Both the position numbers and the translations under genes were made by a program. The notes beneath the pieces are model-generated. The model was not told the origin of the DNA. It did no database searches and saw only the letters and a program-made list of their open reading frames with translations. A DNA stretch of 13,923 bases, from contig CAZCQG010000052.1 in assembly GCA_964500775.1 (NCBI GenBank), positions 1 to 13,923 on the forward strand, written 5' to 3'. Positions 7,349-13,369 of the stretch are shown piece after piece (the first letter of the stretch is position 1; the number at the start of each line of letters is the position of its first letter). The stretch comes from CAZCQG01 sp964500775 (GTDB taxonomy: Bacteria > Campylobacterota > Campylobacteria > Campylobacterales > CAZCQG01).

Positions 7349-8239
7349 ATGGCAAACGACTATAAAGAGCTACAAAAAAATATACAATCACTCTTAGATT
7401 CCAAACAATCGATCATAAAAAAATGGGTAAATGACGGCGACGTATTAGCAATCTTTAAAAATCACGGCATTGATATAAATCTTTTTTCCAATCACTTCGC
7501 TACTAGGATATACGACTATTTTTTGGGCGTGGTCGAGGAGTGCAATGAGGCGGGCAACTGCCCTGCGGTAAATGTTATGCTCCGTTTTTTTGAAACAAAA
7601 AATATCACCATGGAAGAGGTGTATGTCATTTGCGATAACTTTAAAAAAGCGTTACTTGCAAGCCTTTTAGAATCTAACATACTAAACCGCAAAATCTTAG
7701 AGGAGACGTTTCACCTTTTTGGGCAAAATTTTACGGGAGTGATTCGAGAATACCTCGAACACAACTACACAAAAACGCCGAAAAAACCCGCGCCGAAAAA
7801 AGTGGTGCAAGCAAGCGAGGCAGAAGCAAAACCCAAACCGATTATCGCGCAAAGCACGCTTGAGGAGATAGAAGAGTACTTTGATAAATACTCCGACCTC
7901 TATTACAAAACTTCCGTATCCGACGAGGAGAGTATAGAGTTCGTGGAGAATTTTAAAAAACTAGGGGATACGTTGATTCTCTTCGGCGCAAAAGGGCTAG
8001 GGGAGCGATTTGTTGATTTGGCAAACACTCTTTCCAAAGAGCTAGAATCGCTAAAGATGCATTGGAAAAAATTTGCCGCGCTATTTGAGGCGCTCGATAA
8101 CGACATCAGGGTATGGAACGCCGGAATCGCCACGGAAACAAACGTAGATTTTATCGAAGAGACTATTCAAGCGAACATCGAGCAGATCAAAGCTAGCCTC
8201 CGCAAAGAGGATGATACTTCGGATATAGAGTTATTTTAG
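7349..8239 (+). CDS. Two-part helical protein of unknown function (possible signalling protein)
   Basis: A 296-residue soluble protein with no signal peptide or membrane helix; GGAG ends 6 bases before the ATG. Part one (about 1-140) is helical, with the pattern SIIKKWV (21-27), YDYFLGVVEECN (55-66), VICDNFKKALLASLLES (93-109) and HLFGQNFTGVIREYLEH (122-138). It resembles the globin-like N-terminal domains of RsbR-type or other bacterial sensor proteins, but only in general character. A Lys/Pro/Ala-rich linker follows (about 141-168). Part two (about 170-285) is again helical and contains FKKLGDTLILFGAKGL (202-217), whose shape recalls the phosphotransfer helix of Hpt domains but with no histidine at the expected place. 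The family is not recognised. It stands between groEL and the Cache-domain gene on the same strand, 102 bases before the latter. Confidence 0.7.
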   Translation: MANDYKELQKNIQSLLDSKQSIIKKWVNDGDVLAIFKNHGIDINLFSNHFATRIYDYFLGVVEECNEAGNCPAVNVMLRFFETKNITMEEVYVICDNFKKALLASLLESNILNRKILEETFHLFGQNFTGVIREYLEHNYTKTPKKPAPKKVVQASEAEAKPKPIIAQSTLEEIEEYFDKYSDLYYKTSVSDEESIEFVENFKKLGDTLILFGAKGLGERFVDLANTLSKELESLKMHWKKFAALFEALDNDIRVWNAGIATETNVDFIEETIQANIEQIKASLRKEDDTSDIELF

Positions 8240-8305
8240 GCAATATTTTGCATATTTTATATTTTAAAAGGTGATTATTTTTTAAACATTTAAGCTATTT
8301 CACCC

Positions 8306-8311
8306 TATAAT
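8306..8311 (+). promoter_or_regulatory. Possible promoter for the Cache-domain gene
   Basis: TATAAT (8306-8311) with TAAACA 17 bases upstream (8283-8288; 4 of 6 matches to the -35 consensus). It is about 30 bases ahead of the ATG at 8342, which would leave a short leader. Candidate only. Confidence 0.4.
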
Positions 8312-8341
8312 GCCTTGAATATGGTTATAGGAGGTGGTTTA

Positions 8342-10306
8342 ATGGTGCTTGATTCCTTGGTAGAGTATATGCCGGTCGTAAATTCGTACCGCTCTGAATT
8401 AGAATCACTCAACAAACAACTCTCCAAAATAACCCTTACGGGAAAAATATCGTGCCTCGACGTAGCCGAAACCCTTTTTGATTTTATGGAGGAGACACAA
8501 GGGAGATTCGCCTCACTGCAACATAGACTCATAGAAAAACTTACCGAAGAAAACGTCTCTAAAACCTCTCTCTTGTGTAGCTCAAGGGCACAAGTAATCA
8601 TCGATATTCTTATACGAAATCTCTTCGAAAGAACGGCGGATGTAGGATTCTTGGCGACGGATGACGACATTAGGGAGTTTCTAAAAAACGGGGATGCCGA
8701 TAAAGAAGCGCTGCTAGCAATAGAAGAGCGCTTGCACGAATACGTCAAAAAATACTCCGTGTACGACGAGGTAATCATCCTCAAACCAAACGGTGTCGTG
8801 GCGGCGCATTTAAACAAAAGCAATAAAATAACCTCTTCAAACGATCCGATAATCCAAAAAACAATACATTCAAATGCCGATTTTTGCGAGTTGTTTCGGC
8901 ATTCCGACCTACAGCCTAAAAACCAATACAGCCTCATTTATACGGCAAAAATAACGGCACTCCCCGCAGGTAAAGGAGAGGTTATCGGCGTATTGTGTCT
9001 TTGTTTTAAAATACAAGACGAGATGAAAGGGATATTCAAAACACTCGAAGCAAAAAATATGAACTTTGCTCTTTTGGAGGAAGGGGGTAGATTGCTCATA
9101 GCCAATAACGATCAAACCTCGAACCAAAAACTCTCAAAAGACAAGCTCGATTCTTACCGTATCGTAAAAGAAAAAAGCGGCGAGGTGCTCTCAAGTGCAG
9201 CGATCAGCAAAGGGTATCAAGGATACAAAGGGATGGGATGGATCGGCTACTGCTCCCTTCCTCTGCGCTATGCGTTTACATCGGAGGCAAATAAGATAGC
9301 ATTGAATGAAGATGATTTTGAACAGGCAAAACTCATCTCCAAAGCACTTCAAGAGATTCGACTGCAGGCAGACGACATCACCGAAGGGCTAGTGGATGTG
9401 GTGATAAACGGCGAGATCATCGCCTCAAAAAGAAGAGCATACGCGCTCAATCCGATACTCGATAGTATACGAGAGATTAGCGAGCGCATCCACGGAATCA
9501 TCACAAAATCTATCGAAGATATTTACTCCACCGTGATCGCCTCGCATCTTAGCGATCTCTCGTTTCGAGCCGCACTCGCGGTAGAGATCATGGATAGGAA
9601 TCTTTACGAGCGCGCGAACGACTGTAGATGGTGGGCGCTCACGACCTCATTTTCGGAAATAATGTCCGATCCGAACCGCAAGGACGGAAAAAAAGAGATG
9701 GAGGGGATACTCGCTTATATAAACGGTCTTTATACCGTCTATACGAATCTTTTCTTATACGATAGAGACGGAATCATTATCGCTGTCTCCAATCCTTCGG
9801 AATCTAATATCGTAGGAAGCGCGCTCACAAGTGAAGTCTACAAAAAATCTCTCGCCAACAGCGATACGCAAAAATACTTTGTTACAAAATTTGAACCGAG
9901 CGATTTTTACGGAGGAGATTTTACATACATTTACTGCGCGTCTATAAAAAACTCCGAAGATGCCTCAAAGACAATCGGAGGAATCGGGATAGTTTTTGAT
10001 AGCGCTCCGCAATTTCAAGCTATGCTAGAAGATGTTTTGCCATCGAACGATTCGACGGCGCTTTTTTGCGACACCCAAGGACGCATACTCTCAAAAATAG
10101 GTGCGATAGATAAAAAAATCGGTGAGATTTTTGAGCCGGCAGAGAAACTCGGAACACTCCACAACGGACAATCTACAAGTATGCTCATAGAGTACGAACA
10201 AAGCAAATATCTCCTCGGTGCGGCGATGAGCAACGGGTACAGGGAGTATAAAAAAAGCGACGGGTACAAAAATAATATTCTGTGCATTATCCTCACTCCG
10301 CTCTAA
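8342..10306 (+). CDS. Cytoplasmic protein with tandem Cache-type sensor units
   Basis: The frame can be read from a TTG at 8315, but the ATG at 8342 follows AGGAGGT by 6 bases and is preferred, giving 654 residues. There is no signal peptide or membrane helix, and no methyl-accepting, kinase, GGDEF or CheW domain is seen. After a helical lead (1-80) the protein contains the same unit twice. Unit one has RNLFERTADVGFLATD at 92-107, the strand VIILKPNGVVAAH at 144-156, GEVIGVLCL at 212-220 and GYQGYKGMGW at 291-300. Unit two has RNLYERANDCRWWALTT at 419-435, LFLYDRDGIIIAVSN at 470-484, IGGIGIVFD at 545-553 and GYREYKKSDGY at 632-642. Such order fits Cache/PDC ligand-binding domains, usually extracellular parts of chemoreceptors. 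A role in sensing an internal small molecule, perhaps feeding chemotaxis, is inference. The ligand is unknown. Confidence 0.7.
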   Translation: MVLDSLVEYMPVVNSYRSELESLNKQLSKITLTGKISCLDVAETLFDFMEETQGRFASLQHRLIEKLTEENVSKTSLLCSSRAQVIIDILIRNLFERTADVGFLATDDDIREFLKNGDADKEALLAIEERLHEYVKKYSVYDEVIILKPNGVVAAHLNKSNKITSSNDPIIQKTIHSNADFCELFRHSDLQPKNQYSLIYTAKITALPAGKGEVIGVLCLCFKIQDEMKGIFKTLEAKNMNFALLEEGGRLLIANNDQTSNQKLSKDKLDSYRIVKEKSGEVLSSAAISKGYQGYKGMGWIGYCSLPLRYAFTSEANKIALNEDDFEQAKLISKALQEIRLQADDITEGLVDVVINGEIIASKRRAYALNPILDSIREISERIHGIITKSIEDIYSTVIASHLSDLSFRAALAVEIMDRNLYERANDCRWWALTTSFSEIMSDPNRKDGKKEMEGILAYINGLYTVYTNLFLYDRDGIIIAVSNPSESNIVGSALTSEVYKKSLANSDTQKYFVTKFEPSDFYGGDFTYIYCASIKNSEDASKTIGGIGIVFDSAPQFQAMLEDVLPSNDSTALFCDTQGRILSKIGAIDKKIGEIFEPAEKLGTLHNGQSTSMLIEYEQSKYLLGAAMSNGYREYKKSDGYKNNILCIILTPL

Positions 10307-10356
10307 AAATCTGCCAATTTTTACGTCATTTAGCTTCTATTAATCATTTTTTCTAG

Positions 10357-10362
10357 TATAAT
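10357..10362 (+). promoter_or_regulatory. Possible -10 element for the cytochrome gene
   Basis: TATAAT lies 33 bases before the ATG at 10395 in an AT-rich 88-base gap. No clear -35 is present. Candidate only. Confidence 0.35.
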
Positions 10363-10394
10363 AAAAAGTTATTACTTAGAACGAAGGAGACGGA

Positions 10395-10799
10395 ATGAAA
10401 AAAGTGTGTCTTACGCTACTAACGGGCGTACTGCTAAGTGTCGGTGCAAACGCCGAAGAGTTCAACCTAAAGCAAAATATGTACGCGATGCAAAATAATC
10501 TCGTAATGCTTGAACAGGGTTTTATCACGGGCGACAAAGATTTGATCAAAAAATCTACGGAAGCTTTGAAAGAAAATAACCACAATATTTTCAAAGATAG
10601 AGAGTTTGTCCACTCGATTCTTCCTGAGGGCAAAAAGCATATGGCGAGCGCCGCTATCACGGCATCTAGCCAGATAGACAAACACATCCAAACGATTCTC
10701 GATAATATGGGCAATATAAAACCCTATACGGCGCAAGAGGCATTTTTAGGCATACAACACGCATGTATGCAATGTCACAATATCGTAAGAGATTGGTAG
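10395..10799 (+). CDS. Small periplasmic cytochrome c'-like protein
   Basis: A 134-residue secreted haem protein. AAGGAG lies just ahead of the ATG. Residues 1-20 are a classic signal peptide (MKK, a hydrophobic core, then the cleavage motif ANA before EE). The mature part of about 114 residues is predicted mostly helical, with amphipathic helices near 24-42, 48-62, 84-104 and 112-130. A single haem-binding CXXCH (CMQCH, 124-128) lies ten residues from the end. One haem site at the C-terminus of a four-helix bundle is the plan of class II cytochromes (cytochrome c', c-556), which act in electron transfer or in binding NO. The partner and ligand cannot be told. Helix one is rich in Met (29, 32, 38), one of which could be the sixth iron ligand. 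It stands alone, with a hairpin directly after the stop. Confidence 0.75.
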   Translation: MKKVCLTLLTGVLLSVGANAEEFNLKQNMYAMQNNLVMLEQGFITGDKDLIKKSTEALKENNHNIFKDREFVHSILPEGKKHMASAAITASSQIDKHIQTILDNMGNIKPYTAQEAFLGIQHACMQCHNIVRDW

Positions 10800-10800
10800 C

Positions 10801-10834
10801 GTAAATGGGGCGAAAGTCCCGTTTACCGCTTCTT
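10801..10834 (+). terminator. Hairpin terminator candidate after the cytochrome gene
   Basis: An 11-bp stem (10801-10811 with 10816-10826, including two G-T pairs) is capped by a GAAA tetraloop (10812-10815). It starts 2 bases after the stop codon. The following T-run is short and interrupted (CTTCTTT), so termination may be partial; an RNA-stabilising 3' hairpin is the alternative. Confidence 0.55.
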
Positions 10835-10874
10835 TGCGACACTTCAAAGACTTCTAACTCTACAAGCCTACTGA

Positions 10875-10883
10875 TGGTATGAT
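10875..10883 (+). promoter_or_regulatory. Possible extended -10 promoter for the phosphatase/transporter pair
   Basis: TGGTATGAT fits the extended -10 pattern TGnTATnAT and lies 30 bases before the TTG start at 10913. The -35 region is poor, as expected for extended -10 promoters. Candidate only. Confidence 0.35.
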
Positions 10884-10912
10884 TCTGTAAAATTTCGACA
10901 TTAGAGGCGTAT

Positions 10913-11620
10913 TTGATTCTTATCGGCGATGTACACGGATGCTATGAAACCTTGATGCGTCTTTTTGAAAAACTTCCCAATGACGAAGAGATAGTTTTTT
11001 TGGGCGACCTTGTCGATAAGGGGAGCGATACCAAAAAAGTACTCGATTTTATCATCCAAGGCGGCTATAGATCAGTGATGGGAAATCACGACTATCTTAT
11101 GGGAAAGCTCGCCTTGGATTGCTATCATGGAAAACTTCGGGACGACCATTATTGGCTCACGTATACTTACGGGGGCAGAGCTACTATGGAGAGCTACGGG
11201 GGAGATGTGGAGACCCTTGAAAAACACACTGAATGGCTCAACTCTCTGCCGATCTTTTTAGAATCCGACGCTCTTGATTCAAAAGGGCGGAGTCTTTTTA
11301 TCACACACGGATTCGGACTGCCCTACTACGCGAGAAGAACTATGGCAAATAAAAACGAAGATATAAAAACAGCGATACTCGGAAATAGGCTGGAGAGTCC
11401 GTACAAAGAAGATTGGGAAGATATTAGTGCGATAAAAAATGTCGTCAATGTCTTTGGGCACGTCGCTTTGCCGGAAGTGCGCTTCGGGGAAAACTATATC
11501 GGCGTGGATACGGGCTGCGTGTACGGATATACGGAAGGGATATACAAAGGCGGACTAAGCGCGGTATCGTTTGAAAATCGCAAAGTATACTTCCAAGAAA
11601 ACGTAGAATCCCAAAGATAG
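10913..11620 (+). CDS. PPP-family metallophosphatase (serine/threonine phosphatase or ApaH-like)
   Basis: A 235-residue cytoplasmic phosphoesterase with the complete two-metal site of the PPP superfamily: GDVHG (5-9), GDLVDKG (31-37, normally GDxVDRG), GNHD (57-60), a metal-binding His in ITHGFG (His 132), FGH (181-183, usually GHT), and the closing GVDTGC (197-202). Relatives include the protein phosphatases PrpA/PrpB and diadenosine tetraphosphatase ApaH. The short length suits the PrpA-like group, but the substrate cannot be told. The start is TTG at 10913, since no ATG or GTG lies upstream in frame before GDVHG; GAGG sits 5 bases before it. It is followed after only 5 bases by an AEC-family transporter, so the two are probably co-transcribed. 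Confidence 0.85.
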   Translation: MILIGDVHGCYETLMRLFEKLPNDEEIVFLGDLVDKGSDTKKVLDFIIQGGYRSVMGNHDYLMGKLALDCYHGKLRDDHYWLTYTYGGRATMESYGGDVETLEKHTEWLNSLPIFLESDALDSKGRSLFITHGFGLPYYARRTMANKNEDIKTAILGNRLESPYKEDWEDISAIKNVVNVFGHVALPEVRFGENYIGVDTGCVYGYTEGIYKGGLSAVSFENRKVYFQENVESQR

Positions 11621-11625
11621 CCGCC

Positions 11626-12546
11626 GTGTCCTCAAATCTACTCCTTTCCGTCGTCTCTATCTACTCGTTTATCTTTGCGGGATTCGTACTTAAAAAATCG
11701 TTCAAAGAGAAAATACACGAACAAACCCTCACCCTTTTAGTCGTCTATCTCCTCTCTCCGATACTTGTTTTTTGGGGGTTTATGCTCCGCCCTATAGACA
11801 AAGAGCTTTTGCTCGCTCCGACGGTTTTTTTTATCGTCTCTATGCTTGCCTTTGCGATTATTTACCTTTTTTCCAAAAGAATATTTGCAGACAAAAAAGA
11901 GCGCTCGATAGCAAATGCCGCGCCGCTCATAGGCAATACCGGCAACATCGGAATCCCGCTTTGCATTATGCTTTTAGGAGAGGAAAGCATCCCGTATACA
12001 AACGCGATAAACTTGGTCAATATATTTTTCGTCTACGTTTTGGGGGTGTTTTTTTATTCGCTCGGGAGCTTTTCGGTAAGACAATCGTTTTTCAATATCG
12101 CCAAAATGCCCGTGATCTGGTCGGCTATATTGGCATTGTCTCTAAATCTATTCGGCATAACGCTTGATAAAAATATCTTCAAAGCACTTGAAATGGGGGC
12201 GTATTCGAGTATGGCGATACAGCTTATTTTGTTTGGGACATTCCTGTATAGCGCTACGTTTACTACCTTTTCAAAAAAACTATTTTTTTACGTCTTCGGT
12301 GTGAAATTTTTCTTTATCCCCGCACTCGCGTTAGTCTTTCTCCTCTCCTTTTCTATCGACAAATACATCGCGGCGATCATCTTTTTAGAGCTTTCCGTAC
12401 CGCTGGCTATCACGAATGCTACATTGGCGACACTCTATGATTGCAAACCCAAGGAGCTTACCGCCCATATTTTCTACAGCACCCTCTTCTTTCTGCCCTA
12501 CTCGTTTTTTGTTTTTTGGATAGTCGAAAAGGTTTTTAAAATCTAG
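11626..12546 (+). CDS. AEC-family (auxin efflux carrier-like) membrane transporter
   Basis: A 306-residue integral inner-membrane protein with about ten hydrophobic helices in two halves, the usual plan and length of bacterial AEC transporters. The family signature GNTGNIGIPL is at residues 103-112. A second conserved patch, the SVPLAITNATLATLY segment near the start of the last quarter, is the mirror of it in the second half. Bacterial members move organic anions such as malate, malonate or other carboxylates; the substrate here cannot be inferred. The start is GTG, 5 bases after the stop of the phosphatase gene, with only a weak ribosome site, so translation is probably coupled. Its stop codon TAG (12544-12546) overlaps on the other strand the stop of the RHS remnant within a palindromic CTAG, and no terminator hairpin follows. 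Confidence 0.85.
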   Translation: MSSNLLLSVVSIYSFIFAGFVLKKSFKEKIHEQTLTLLVVYLLSPILVFWGFMLRPIDKELLLAPTVFFIVSMLAFAIIYLFSKRIFADKKERSIANAAPLIGNTGNIGIPLCIMLLGEESIPYTNAINLVNIFFVYVLGVFFYSLGSFSVRQSFFNIAKMPVIWSAILALSLNLFGITLDKNIFKALEMGAYSSMAIQLILFGTFLYSATFTTFSKKLFFYVFGVKFFFIPALALVFLLSFSIDKYIAAIIFLELSVPLAITNATLATLYDCKPKELTAHIFYSTLFFLPYSFFVFWIVEKVFKI

Positions 12547-13142
12547 CGATCGTAGACGTATTCTTTGATTCCTTGTTGTATGAGGTTGCCTCGTTTATCG
12601 TAGGTGAGAGTTGTATTAGCTATTTTGGTGTATTCGTTATCGGTGTTGGTTTGTCTGTATTCATCGGTGTTGTTCTGATTGGTAAATATCCAGTTACCGT
12701 TTAGGTCGTATTTCCAGAGTTGTTTTAGGTAGGTGTCTTCTTGGATTCTGTTGTGGTTATCGTAGGTGTAGGTTTTTATGATTGCTTTGTTGTTCTCCGT
12801 GATATGTTCTTTTATGACGTTATCGTTATCGTCATAGGTAGTGGTTTGGGAGTAGAGGGTGGTTGTATCTTTGGTGTAGGTTCTTTGTGATTCTCTCCCT
12901 TTTTGGTCATAGGTGATTGTGTTGGTGATGGATGCAGGGAGGTGTGTGTCGGTGATGCGTCCTAGGAGGTCATAGGTATAGGTGGCATAGGTGTAGCCGT
13001 TTGTATCTTGTATCTTTGCTATTTGGTTATCGGGGGTGTAGGTGTATGTGGATGTACTCCCCGAGGGTGTTGTTAGAGAGAGGGTGTTGCCGTTTTTATC
13101 GTAGGTGTAGATAGTGGTTTCATTAGCGGCGTTTATTGTCCT
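12543..13142 (-). pseudogene. Orphan RHS/YD-repeat fragment lacking start codon and C-terminal tip
   Basis: On the minus strand a single frame is open from just after a TGA (13145-13143) to a TAG at 12545-12543, 199 sense codons, with no ATG, GTG or TTG in frame. The translation is plain RHS core: repeated TYD/YD units such as YTYDKNGN, YTYDLLGR, TYDQKGRE, TYDDNDN, YTYDNHNR, KYDLNGN and TYDKRGN, ending at EYVYDR and stop. It has no internal stop or frameshift. Missing are a beginning, the hyperconserved GRFLQRDP...LDPMG end of RHS cores and any toxin tip. RHS cores form beta-barrel shells around toxin domains; this piece alone cannot. It follows the small membrane gene on the same strand. The likeliest reading is a remnant or displaced module of an older rhs gene; it may be transcribed with the pair upstream. 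Confidence 0.75.
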
Positions 13143-13161
13143 TCATTTCCCCTTGCATTGT

Positions 13162-13368
13162 TTATCGCTTATTTATGATTTCTTTTATCAAAGGACTAAT
13201 AAAAATAAATGCAGCAATAATGCAGCCCAAACCAACCATCCATCCATAACCATCAAGATTTAAATCTGCATAATACCTATAACGCCATTTATCTTCTGCT
13301 ATTGTTTTAAAGCCACCGATGATAAAAAGCACAAAAGCTAAAATATTTATCAAATACTTTTTAATCAC
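13162..13368 (-). CDS. Two-helix membrane protein, candidate immunity protein of the RHS toxin
   Basis: A 68-residue protein beginning at GTG (13368-13366). AGGAG lies 6 bases upstream, inside the last codons of the RHS gene, and only one base separates the RHS stop from the GTG, so translation is almost surely coupled. It has two hydrophobic helices (about residues 6-21 and 43-60). The termini are positive (MIKK and KEIINKR) and the 20-residue loop is polar and aromatic (DKWRYRYYADLN). By the positive-inside rule both ends face the cytoplasm and the loop faces the periplasm. A small gene placed right after an RHS toxin gene is usually its immunity gene. A membrane location would suit protection from a membrane-acting toxin. 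No family is recognised, so this role rests on position and topology. Confidence 0.65.
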   Translation of the reverse strand: MIKKYLINILAFVLFIIGGFKTIAEDKWRYRYYADLNLDGYGWMVGLGCIIAAFIFISPLIKEIINKR

Positions 13369-13369
13369 T

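Noticed and set aside
8271..8305. GGTGA...TCACC inverted repeat before the Cache gene as an operator or terminator
   Set aside because: Five-base arms with a spacer of over 20 bases in AT-rich DNA are expected by chance.
12600..13100. Repeated ACCTAC and TATGAC-like strings as a CRISPR array or DNA tandem repeat
   Set aside because: Repeat units are short, irregularly spaced and explained by the YD protein repeats of the RHS frame.
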